The position numbers and the translations under genes were made by a program. A stretch of 34,660 nt of DNA from an uncultured Clostridia bacterium. GTDB taxonomy: Bacteria; Bacillota; Clostridia; Christensenellales; QALW01. Under the pieces are notes generated by a model. That model worked only from the letters and a program-made list of their open reading frames with translations, had not been told where the DNA came from and ran no database searches. Location of the stretch: the NCBI GenBank assembly GCA_934434555.1, contig CAKRZX010000024.1:1-34660 (forward strand), read 5' to 3'. Within the stretch, counting starts at the first letter, position 1. Each line of letters begins with the position of its first letter. Positions 25,601-32,880 of this stretch are shown here, in pieces.

Positions 25601-26932
25601 ATGAGAAAAATCAGAAAAAGCAAATTCGCAGTATTTGTCAAAAAAGAAAACGGTAATTATATTGCATATAGCTCGATGAGTGGTGCAGTAATAGTTTTTA
25701 ACCAAGATACATATATAAAAATGCTTGAAGATGTTATAGAAAAAGATATATTTGAGTATCAAGATGATGAATTTTTTAATTTGATGCTAGAGAAAAAGAT
25801 ATTTGTTGATGATTTTATTGATGAAGATTTAAAGGTTCGCGGAATGTATGAAGAACAAATTGTTCGTTCACATTCTTTAGAAATAATGCTAATAGTTACG
25901 AGACAGTGTAATTTCCGCTGCGTTTACTGTGGGCAACCTCATTTAAACGAAAATATGGATATTAAAACATATGATTCTGTATTAAATTTTATTGAAAATC
26001 AGATTAATGCATATGGATATACATCAGTATATGTTACTTTCTTTGGCGGTGAACCATTAATAGCAAGTAAAAACATTTGTACTTTTTTGGAAAGGCTTCA
26101 AACTTTGTTATATAGATTAAGTACGCCGCAAAGGACAATTGCATACAAGGCAGGAATGTCAACAAATGGATATTTGCTTACCCCACAACTTTTTGAGCAG
26201 TTAAATGAACTGAAATGTAATTTTTATCAGATTTCTATTGATGGTATGGCTGGGACACATGATAAGTTGAGACCGTTGGTTTCTGGCGAAGGAACTTGGC
26301 AGAAAATTATAGATAATCTTTCTTATATGGTTTCAACGGATAAAGACTTTACTGTCCAGTTAAGGACGAATTTCAATGTAGATGTTGCTGAGAGCTTAGT
26401 TGAATTTTATAACTATGTCGGAAAAAAACTCAATGATAATAGGATAAATATTTATTATGAGACAATAAAAAATCAAGGGAATGAAAAAACTCCAACTACA
26501 ATATGCGGCATGCAAGAACTTGTTTTAAATGTTGACATAGCGCAGCTTATTAGTGAAAACAATTTAACATGCAATAATTGCACAACAAGACTTATGCCTT
26601 GTAGTCGAGTTTGCTATGCTTCAAAGCCAAATTACTTTATTATTGATGAAAAAAATCAAATTTTAAAATGTTCTTTCGAATTAGATTCTCCAAATTCAAA
26701 TAATATTATTGGTATATTAGATAAAAAGGGATCTTTTGTTGTAAATAAAGACTACTACTATAATTGGGTATATAAGGATTATTTAACTTCGGATAAGTGT
26801 AAAAATTGCAAAATATTACCTTTATGTTTTGGTAAGAGTTGTCCTAAAGCATTAAATAAGCTTGGAGATATGCCGTGCGACACCGATATGATCCAAGCTG
26901 AAATTGAAGGCTTGTTGGATAGCTATTATTAA
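25601..26932 (+). CDS. Radical SAM/SPASM peptide maturase
   Basis: A 443-residue cytosolic enzyme expected to modify the 41-residue Cys-rich peptide encoded just downstream. Residues 1-95 resemble the N-terminal winged-helix/PqqD-like region of peptide maturases (KSKFAVFVKKENGNYIAYSS). The radical SAM core has CNFRCVYC (Cys 103, 107, 110) and FFGGEP (149-152). The C-terminal SPASM-type region has many cysteines for auxiliary Fe-S clusters: 324, 327, 334, 338, 357, then CxxC-x5-C-x4-C at 400, 403, 409 and 414. Such enzymes form Cys thioether (sactipeptide, ranthipeptide) or C-C links; which one applies here cannot be told. RBS GGAGAGG is 7 nt before the ATG. Codon use is very AT-rich, unlike the flanking chromosome. 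Confidence 0.92.
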   Translation: MRKIRKSKFAVFVKKENGNYIAYSSMSGAVIVFNQDTYIKMLEDVIEKDIFEYQDDEFFNLMLEKKIFVDDFIDEDLKVRGMYEEQIVRSHSLEIMLIVTRQCNFRCVYCGQPHLNENMDIKTYDSVLNFIENQINAYGYTSVYVTFFGGEPLIASKNICTFLERLQTLLYRLSTPQRTIAYKAGMSTNGYLLTPQLFEQLNELKCNFYQISIDGMAGTHDKLRPLVSGEGTWQKIIDNLSYMVSTDKDFTVQLRTNFNVDVAESLVEFYNYVGKKLNDNRINIYYETIKNQGNEKTPTTICGMQELVLNVDIAQLISENNLTCNNCTTRLMPCSRVCYASKPNYFIIDEKNQILKCSFELDSPNSNNIIGILDKKGSFVVNKDYYYNWVYKDYLTSDKCKNCKILPLCFGKSCPKALNKLGDMPCDTDMIQAEIEGLLDSYY

Positions 26933-26959
26933 AAATTTAAAATGAAAGGAGTTTTAGTA

Positions 26960-27085
26960 ATGGATGTAAAACAAAATGGTGCAAACTATGACGAACGCGG
27001 ATTGGGCATTAATTGTGATTGCGGATGTGTCCAAGTTGGTTGCCCGCAGGTTGGTTGTCCTACAATTAATCCTGGATGCTCATAA
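26960..27085 (+). CDS. Cys-rich RiPP precursor peptide (41 aa)
   Basis: A 41-codon gene with a strong RBS (AAAGGAG, 26945-26951, 8 nt before ATG), 27 nt after the maturase. The first 18 residues (MDVKQNGANYDERGLGIN) are Cys-free, hydrophilic and would be the leader. The remaining 23 contain all six cysteines: CDCGC (19, 21, 23), then VQVGCPQVGCP (28, 33) and a final PGC (40), ending in Ser 41. The core is thus a Cys/Gly/Pro-rich repeat with QVGCP twice. No basic C-terminus or double-Gly junction is obvious. The next genes are an exporter, a kinase-like protein and a nucleotidyltransferase. I infer that it is the substrate of the radical SAM enzyme; the terminal Ser is a candidate site for the kinase. 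I do not recognise a named precursor family. Confidence 0.88.
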   Translation: MDVKQNGANYDERGLGINCDCGCVQVGCPQVGCPTINPGCS

Positions 27086-27096
27086 TTAAAACATTG

Positions 27097-27126
27097 GGAG
27101 AAGCATTCTCTTGAGAGTGCTTCTCC
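27097..27126 (+). promoter_or_regulatory. Long hairpin between precursor and exporter genes
   Basis: A near-perfect 30-nt inverted repeat: GGAGAAGCATTCT paired with AGAGTGCTTCTCC (13 bp, one G-U) with a 4-nt loop. It starts 11 nt after the precursor stop and ends 25 nt before the exporter ATG. No T-run follows, so it is not a plain terminator. It could act as a partial terminator or as a 3' stabilising end that keeps the precursor in excess over the downstream proteins (inference). Confidence 0.65.
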
Positions 27127-27151
27127 TAAACCACCTAAAAGGAATGTTTAT

Positions 27152-28942
27152 ATGTTGAAAATCAAATCAATATTTTATAATATCAGATATATGTTCAAAG
27201 CTATGTGGAGTTTTAGCAAAGCGCTTTTTGTGGGAAAATTTTTCTTAGCTGTTTTGAATGGGATAATGGCACCAATAAATGCATATATTTTAAAAATTCT
27301 TATAGAAAACATAACAAAAAAAGAATTTGAAATTTCAATAATAACTATTGCAATAATAATGCTTTTTAATCTATCCTCTGGTTTTTTTATAGCTACAATA
27401 AGAAAAAAATTAGGAATACTTGTTGATTTGTTTAAAAATAAATTGTTATTTGAGTTTTATTCAAAAATAGCGGATATGGATTATGAAATATTGTATACAC
27501 CAGATATGATACAAAATAAAAACATGGCAGTTCAAGCTATTCAAGGCGGTTTAGCTATTAATTATTTAGATATTATGTTTTCTTGCTTATCTGCTATAAT
27601 TACTTTTCTTTCAATACTATATTTGTTATCATCAATTTCAATATGGATATATATATTAATAATTCTTTTGACATTGATTAGAATATTCACAGTTGTAATA
27701 GATAAAAAAAGAAAGTATAAAACCACTTTAGAACTTTCCCGTGTTAACACCGAAAATTCTTATTACATGAGTGTATTAACAGATGAAGCATATGTTAATG
27801 ATATTAAAATGTTTTCAATTTCCGAATGGATAATGAGTAAATCAAAAAAATGCATACTTAATGTGCAAAATTTACTGCAACAATTACTTGCGCTTGTTTA
27901 TAAAAACGATTTAATTCGCAATTTGCTTTCATGTATAGAAATGGTGTTCCCTTATATTTATGTAACTAATCAAATGATTTTTAATGATATGTCGTTTGCA
28001 AATTTCACATTAATTACCACCACATTAAAAACACTTACTAATTCGGTGACTAATATTACGAATAGTTTGGTTGATTTAGGCGAAAATAGTGCATATGTAA
28101 AAATTTATATTGATTTTATGAAAGTTGAAAATGTTATTGCTGTTCCAAACAAAGGAGTGCCTGTAGAACAAATTATTGATACTAATGCTGCCTTTGAACT
28201 TAAAAATGTTAGTTTTAAGTATCCATCTAGTAAAAATTTAGCGCTAAAGGATATAAACTTAAAAATTGAATGTGGTAAGTTTTATGTAATAGTCGGAGAA
28301 AATGGCGCAGGAAAGACAACGCTTGTGCGTTTGTTGTGTAGGCTGTATGATGTTTCCGAGGGCTCATTGCTTTATATGAATACTAACATTAAAAATATTG
28401 AATATAAGTCATATAGAAATAATATAGGTGTTGTTTTTCAGGATTACAAATACTATTGTTTATCTTTGGCAGAGAATGTTGCAATGAATGAGTATAATAA
28501 TTCTGATGAAATAGAAAATCGGATTTTAGATGCATTAGATAAGGCAGGACTAGGAAAAAAAGTGTCTTCTTTACCCAAAGGTATACATACGCAGCTCGGT
28601 AAAATATTTGATGATGAGGGGGTTTTACTGTCCGGCGGGGAACTTCAAAAACTTGCATTAGCGAGAGTTTTGTTTAAAAACCCATCTATTGTTATTTTAG
28701 ATGAACCCTCAAGTGCTTTGGACGCATTTGCCGAGGATGAATTGATAACTACATTCAATTCAGTGTTAAAGAATAAAACCGTTATATATATATCACATAG
28801 ATTATCGGTAGCTAATTATGCGGATAAAGTAATTTATATTCAAGATGGAATGATTAAAGGATTTGATACTCATAAAAATCTTTTAAATAATTTGCCATCT
28901 TATAAAGCTATGTATGAGACACAAGCAAAACACTATAGTTAG
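27152..28942 (+). CDS. ABC transporter (fused membrane and ATPase domains)
   Basis: A 596-residue half-transporter of the exporter type. Residues 1-330 contain about six membrane segments; the ATPase has Walker A GENGAGKTT (382-390), the signature LSGGE (493-497) and Walker B/glutamate ILDEP (about 514-519), followed by an H-loop in YISHRLSV. There is no N-terminal C39 peptidase domain, so it would export the peptide without cutting the leader. It lies directly after the precursor gene and 14 nt before the kinase-like gene. The likely cargo is the mature peptide (inference from context). RBS AGGA is about 8 nt before the ATG. Confidence 0.9.
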   Translation: MLKIKSIFYNIRYMFKAMWSFSKALFVGKFFLAVLNGIMAPINAYILKILIENITKKEFEISIITIAIIMLFNLSSGFFIATIRKKLGILVDLFKNKLLFEFYSKIADMDYEILYTPDMIQNKNMAVQAIQGGLAINYLDIMFSCLSAIITFLSILYLLSSISIWIYILIILLTLIRIFTVVIDKKRKYKTTLELSRVNTENSYYMSVLTDEAYVNDIKMFSISEWIMSKSKKCILNVQNLLQQLLALVYKNDLIRNLLSCIEMVFPYIYVTNQMIFNDMSFANFTLITTTLKTLTNSVTNITNSLVDLGENSAYVKIYIDFMKVENVIAVPNKGVPVEQIIDTNAAFELKNVSFKYPSSKNLALKDINLKIECGKFYVIVGENGAGKTTLVRLLCRLYDVSEGSLLYMNTNIKNIEYKSYRNNIGVVFQDYKYYCLSLAENVAMNEYNNSDEIENRILDALDKAGLGKKVSSLPKGIHTQLGKIFDDEGVLLSGGELQKLALARVLFKNPSIVILDEPSSALDAFAEDELITTFNSVLKNKTVIYISHRLSVANYADKVIYIQDGMIKGFDTHKNLLNNLPSYKAMYETQAKHYS

Positions 28943-28956
28943 AGGTTGATTTTAAT

Positions 28957-29817
28957 ATGTTTTGTTATAATTTATATGGTAAACTTGTTATTATAAATAT
29001 TGAACTGCCACTTTTGAGCAATATTAATGATGTAAATAAATTTGATTTAAAAGTGGATGTAAATTTTGATAATATTATTGGCGATACAGTAAGTATTAAA
29101 AAGGATGACGAACAATATTTAATAAAATTAGGTTCATTGGCAATTTATCACATAGACCCGACAAATAATATGATCACTTGCAAAGCACGGGATTTTGAAT
29201 CGTTTTTTTCTACATTTTTTAATATTCCGTTTTCCGTTTATTGCTTATGTAAAGATGAGTTGTTATTTCATGCATGTTCATTACTACACGATAATAAAGT
29301 TCTTTGTTTATCCGGGAATAAGGGTGTCGGAAAAAGCACATTAACTTCGATTTTAAATTCTAACGCAAACTTTTATATTTTTGGCGATGATACAGTACAA
29401 ATTTCGAAAGGTTTAATTGCCAAAAGAGCGCATAATTTAATAAAACAAACACCGGAAACTGTGAATGCATTAAATGTTCCAACACTTAATGTTCAAAATG
29501 TTGCAGGAAAATACTATTCGTATTTTGATACTGCTGAAAGAATCGCAACAATAGGGAAAATATTCCATCTTGTCAGATCTGATGAACTCAAATTTAAGAT
29601 TGAGTTGATTACAAGTGAATTAAAAAAAGACTGTATTTTTAGAGCTAATATTGTTGGCGTTGAACATATGCCGTATTCATTAATTAATAAAATTCTAAAA
29701 GTTAAGCCGAATAAAGAAATACAATTTTATGAGTTGATTATTCCAAATGATTTAAATTATTTAATTAAAAATATGAATATACTTACGAAAGAAATTTTGT
29801 CAATTTGTGATGGGTGA
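28957..29817 (+). CDS. HPr-kinase-like protein
   Basis: A 286-residue protein with a P-loop GNKGVGKST (120-128) and an acidic pair FGDDTVQI (Asp 144, 145), followed by KRAHNLIKQTPE, the arrangement of the HPr kinase/phosphorylase C-terminal domain. The N-terminal 115 residues do not resemble the classic HprK N-domain. Homologs in lasso-peptide clusters (PadeK in paeninodin, ThcoK) phosphorylate the C-terminal Ser of the precursor. This cassette's precursor also ends in Ser. The kinase role on that peptide is therefore inferred; the protein could also be a structural relative. It is 14 nt after the exporter and 6 nt before the nucleotidyltransferase. Confidence 0.75.
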   Translation: MFCYNLYGKLVIINIELPLLSNINDVNKFDLKVDVNFDNIIGDTVSIKKDDEQYLIKLGSLAIYHIDPTNNMITCKARDFESFFSTFFNIPFSVYCLCKDELLFHACSLLHDNKVLCLSGNKGVGKSTLTSILNSNANFYIFGDDTVQISKGLIAKRAHNLIKQTPETVNALNVPTLNVQNVAGKYYSYFDTAERIATIGKIFHLVRSDELKFKIELITSELKKDCIFRANIVGVEHMPYSLINKILKVKPNKEIQFYELIIPNDLNYLIKNMNILTKEILSICDG

Positions 29818-29823
29818 TTTATA

Positions 29824-30642
29824 ATGAAAGAAACTTTAAAGAAATATATAATAGACAATTATGGAATTGATAGATTTCAAGATGTTATTAACAAAAACTA
29901 TTTGCAGTATCAATATGTTGAAGATGCACATAATGTTAAGTTTTTATTGAATAAGGCAAATGTCATCTTATTGCAAAACGAGTTAATTAAAATAGCCAAA
30001 GAGTTCAATGGTCATGGAATTGAATATATTGCATTTAAAGGAGCAATTTTAGCAAATAGATTATACGATAATATTTTTACTCGCTTTTTTAGTGATATTG
30101 ATGTTTTTGTATTTCCTAAACATTTTGATAATGCTTTAAATCTGTTATATAAAAATGGGTATGTTCTTCGATATCCAAATGTTCTGTCAGGAGCTCATCA
30201 TGCTGCTTTAAAAAATGACAAAATTGTGTTAGAGCTACATAGAAATATATTAAATCCATTTACACAAATAAATGAAACTTTTTTACGTAGTAATTTGGAA
30301 ATATTAAATCTATCGGGCAAAGATGTTACAACATTTAATATAACAGGAACATTTTTACACATGATTTATCATTTGTATATGGATACATGGATAACATACT
30401 CTAATACTAATTTCGTGTATACAACAAAGTCTTTACCTATAGTTAATAGATTTTTCGCACGTGCGTATGAGATAGCACTTTTTTCGGAGAAATATTCCAA
30501 TGAAATAAAATGGGAAGATATTGTCTGTGATATTAAGAAACAAAAATTACGTATTATATTTAATATGATGATTAATGATATTATTGAAATTTTTCCCAAC
30601 ACTTTTCCGAAATCTTTCATAGATGCTGTATTCGTGGATTGA
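29824..30642 (+). CDS. Nucleotidyltransferase family protein (NTP_transf_5-like), 3' truncated
   Basis: Residues 50-100 carry the nucleotidyltransferase-5 pattern: IEYIAFKGAILANRLYD (Lys 72, Gly 73) and FSDIDVFV (Asp 91, Asp 93). Families of this kind (PF14907) often sit beside HPr-kinase-like proteins and peptide maturases; their substrate is unknown. At 272 residues it is shorter than many family members. Its last codons (AVFVD, stop) come from the sequence CTGTATTCGTGGATTGA, which is the start of the right IS30 remnant read in another frame, so the native 3' end is gone. The catalytic core is intact, but function may be impaired. It is the last gene of the cassette. Confidence 0.75.
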   Translation: MKETLKKYIIDNYGIDRFQDVINKNYLQYQYVEDAHNVKFLLNKANVILLQNELIKIAKEFNGHGIEYIAFKGAILANRLYDNIFTRFFSDIDVFVFPKHFDNALNLLYKNGYVLRYPNVLSGAHHAALKNDKIVLELHRNILNPFTQINETFLRSNLEILNLSGKDVTTFNITGTFLHMIYHLYMDTWITYSNTNFVYTTKSLPIVNRFFARAYEIALFSEKYSNEIKWEDIVCDIKKQKLRIIFNMMINDIIEIFPNTFPKSFIDAVFVD

Positions 30643-31255
30643 CCAGCGATTTCTAAAAGTTAAAAACATTAATCTTCTGTTTAAGTGCAGGCTGAAACCA
30701 AGAAAAACTCATCCGAAAGACCGTAAGCGAATTTTTGGAACAAGCATAGACGAACGCCCCGAAAGTATCGATAATCGCAGGGATTTCGGGCACTGGGAAG
30801 GAGATTCCGTAGTAGGTTCAAAAGGCGAAAGTTCGGTTTTAACATTTGTTGAACGCCGGACAAACAACGCCATTGTGCTTAAAACGAACGGCAAAACGGC
30901 TGGCGCAACATATGCCGCACTGCTGAAACTGAAAGTGAAACTCGGTGAGTCATTTAACAGGATATTCAAAAGCATAACTTTTGACAACGGCTCGGAATTC
31001 GCATCTTTTGACGCTTTGCGTTCTTTGGGCATAAAAGTGTATTACGCCCATCCGTACAGTGCCTGGGAACGCGGACAAAACGAAAATTTCAACGGTATGC
31101 TGCGGCGTTTTGTCCCCAAAGGGGCTGATTTTTCGTTTCTTTCGCAAGATGCCCTTGACAGAATTGCGTTTTCACTGAATGCACGAAAAAAGTTTGGGTA
31201 TTCATCCGCATTTGACTTGTTTAATCGGAGTTTGTCTGATATAATGTCACTGTGA
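30626..31255 (+). pseudogene. IS30-family transposase, 5' truncated (right remnant)
   Basis: A C-terminal piece of about 208 codons of an IS30-type DDE transposase. It holds the three catalytic blocks: GHWEGDSVVG, TFDNGSEFA and GQNENFNGMLRRF (D, D, E). The N-terminal helix-turn-helix region is absent; the open frame begins in LYSWIDQRFLKVKN and is fused to the end of the nucleotidyltransferase gene. The base composition is like the flanking chromosome. An inverted-repeat-like end may lie at 31290-31315. The two remnants repeat the same segment and so flank the cassette in direct orientation. Confidence 0.85.
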
Positions 31256-31289
31256 CCGACTTTTCACCGCCCCTCTCTTCTGTCAGGGG

Positions 31290-31315
31290 GGTGCAGTTAA
31301 AAGTTTAATTTGCAG
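31290..31315. mobile_element. Possible right end of the IS30 element
   Basis: About 35 nt after the transposase stop is GTGCAGTTAAAAG followed by TTTAATTTGCAG, in the position of the terminal inverted repeat of IS30-family elements. I find no matching left end near 25250-25350, so the call is tentative. Confidence 0.35.
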
Positions 31316-31403
31316 CGCAAAAAACGCACATCTACTGCGTCAAAGCGTCTTATTTTAATTCGTCATAAGGAAGCCTTTTAAGCTTTTTCTCGGTACTTTC
31401 CCG

Positions 31404-31539
31404 TACGGAAAAACGCATATACACTTTCCTCTCGACTATATTGCACGGTACATCGGAACAAGCCGTGAGCAAGTAACAAAAACTCTGAAAAAGCTAAACG
31501 GCAAAAAAACTGATTCACAAATCAAAGGGTTGTATTGAA
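31404..31539 (+). pseudogene. Scrap of a helix-turn-helix (Crp-like) gene
   Basis: Read from 31404 in one frame: a stretch including DYIARYIGTSREQVTKTLKK resembles the DNA-binding helix pair of Crp/Fnr regulators (L-x-x-YLG-x-SRExVxxxLxxL). It stops at 31539. Nothing upstream gives a start, and the neighbouring frames carry pieces too, so it is a decayed gene end. The rest of 31256-31745 has no gene: an IS end, this scrap, and a strong hairpin at 31675-31708. Confidence 0.35.
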
Positions 31540-31674
31540 CCTGCAAACATTGACGGCTTGCGTGCCCTTGCCTTGGCACCTGACTTTTCAAGCAGCCCGC
31601 CTTGACTTTCAACCTAAAAAAAGCACCCTGTGTTCTCTTTATAATAATGCCGTCGCGTTATCCGCTTTTTGAGA

Positions 31675-31708
31675 CTGCCCGCACTGTATCCCGGCACAGT
31701 GTGGGCAG
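31675..31708 (+). terminator. Strong hairpin, possible plus-strand terminator
   Basis: Perfect 13-bp stem CTGCCCGCACTGT / ACAGTGTGGGCAG (one G-T) with an 8-nt loop, followed 5 nt later on the plus strand by five T. On the minus strand it lies 38 nt beyond the AlgX-like stop with no T-run, so it would serve that operon poorly as an intrinsic terminator. Confidence 0.45.
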
Positions 31709-31745
31709 CAGCCTTTTTCATTTTCATCATAGATGCAGTTCCGCA

Positions 31746-32846
31746 TTATTTTATCGTCTCGCTGTTGTTGATGACCGACGCGGAATAAAGGAACAGCGTA
31801 TCGTCCGCTTTCGTGAAGTCTATCAGTTTTCCGAGAGAGGAGGGTGAGATATAGCGGATATCGACAAGCGTTATTTCGGAATAGCCTGCTGTAAGAAGCG
31901 GCGCTATACTGCTGCCGAATGAATCCCGGAAAACGATGAGCCGGCGCTCATTCGCGGCATTCGGATTTGTTATCCTGATGATTGAGCGCGCACCGCCGAG
32001 GAACATTTCATAAGGATCTCTGCCTGCGGCAGCGCTGAGGTCATAAACAGGAATGTCAGACGATGTTTCGGCATTATACACTTTAAGTCCCCGTATCACG
32101 GCGTTATCGAGATAGAAAAAGTGCTCCGGTGCGTGCGGGAGGGCTGCCTGACCGTAATAGACACCGTAAAACCGTCTGCCGGTATCGTGTATTTCACACT
32201 TCCCGATCCTCTCCGTGCCCATTTTATCCGCAATTTCGTCGGCAACCTTCAGTATTCTTTCCTGACGCCAGTGTGAATCGGTGTAATAGAAATCATCCGC
32301 CGAAAGAATTCCGGAAATATCAACATACTTTGCCTCCGGAAATCCGTTTCCGAGGCGTTCGACAAGAGCCTTGTAATCCTTGTCCGGATAGCCGTTTGGC
32401 GACGCAATAAAAACATTTTTATCGGGTATCACCGACAGATATGTCTTTGTTCCGCTGTTCCGGAGATAAGCGTCATACACATACCGAAACCGCTGTGCGG
32501 CACGATCGACCGAGTCGAAGTCCGTCGGAAAATCCAGCTTTGAGAGGTGCTCTCCGACAGAATAAAGCCCGTTGTTGTCCTTTTGCATAAACACCTTTGC
32601 ATTTGCGGCTGCTTTGAGTGTCCGGAAGCCGTCCCGCAGCGGAAACTGGTCGAGCATATAGTTTTCAAAGCCGTTCATAAAGCTGCCGTTTGCAACCGAC
32701 GAAAAGGACAGCGTGGGGCATTTCGCAAGATGCCGTCTTTCGACTGTCGATTCATCGGTATCGGGCAAAATCCAAAACAAAGCGGCAAAAGCCGCAATGA
32801 AGCCAAGTGACAAAACCAATGTAAGTATTTGTTGTGTTTTCTTCAT
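31746..32846 (-). CDS. AlgX/DHHW-like protein, SGNH-type partner of MBOAT
   Basis: A 366-residue protein with an N-terminal membrane anchor/signal (LTLVLSLGFIAAFAALFWIL) and an extracytoplasmic SGNH-hydrolase-like domain. The family hallmark D-x-H-W is present as YYTDSHWRQ (DSHW instead of DHHW), and the nucleophile Ser lies in VFRDSFGSS. Such proteins take acetyl groups from the MBOAT channel protein and put them on a surface polysaccharide. It follows the MBOAT gene by 34 nt with RBS GGAGGAG. The polysaccharide is unknown; no glycan synthesis genes are in the window except the distant glucan synthase-like gene. Confidence 0.87.
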   Translation of the reverse strand: MKKTQQILTLVLSLGFIAAFAALFWILPDTDESTVERRHLAKCPTLSFSSVANGSFMNGFENYMLDQFPLRDGFRTLKAAANAKVFMQKDNNGLYSVGEHLSKLDFPTDFDSVDRAAQRFRYVYDAYLRNSGTKTYLSVIPDKNVFIASPNGYPDKDYKALVERLGNGFPEAKYVDISGILSADDFYYTDSHWRQERILKVADEIADKMGTERIGKCEIHDTGRRFYGVYYGQAALPHAPEHFFYLDNAVIRGLKVYNAETSSDIPVYDLSAAAGRDPYEMFLGGARSIIRITNPNAANERRLIVFRDSFGSSIAPLLTAGYSEITLVDIRYISPSSLGKLIDFTKADDTLFLYSASVINNSETIK

Positions 32847-32880
32847 AATACTCCTCCGTGGAAAGGTTTAAAGCTGCAAG

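Noticed and set aside
25601..30642. Lasso-peptide cluster, suggested by the kinase and nucleotidyltransferase genes
   Set aside because: No asparagine-synthetase-like cyclase, no RRE-plus-protease B proteins, and the precursor is Cys-rich without a Gly1 to Asp/Glu8-9 ring pattern; a radical SAM enzyme is present instead.
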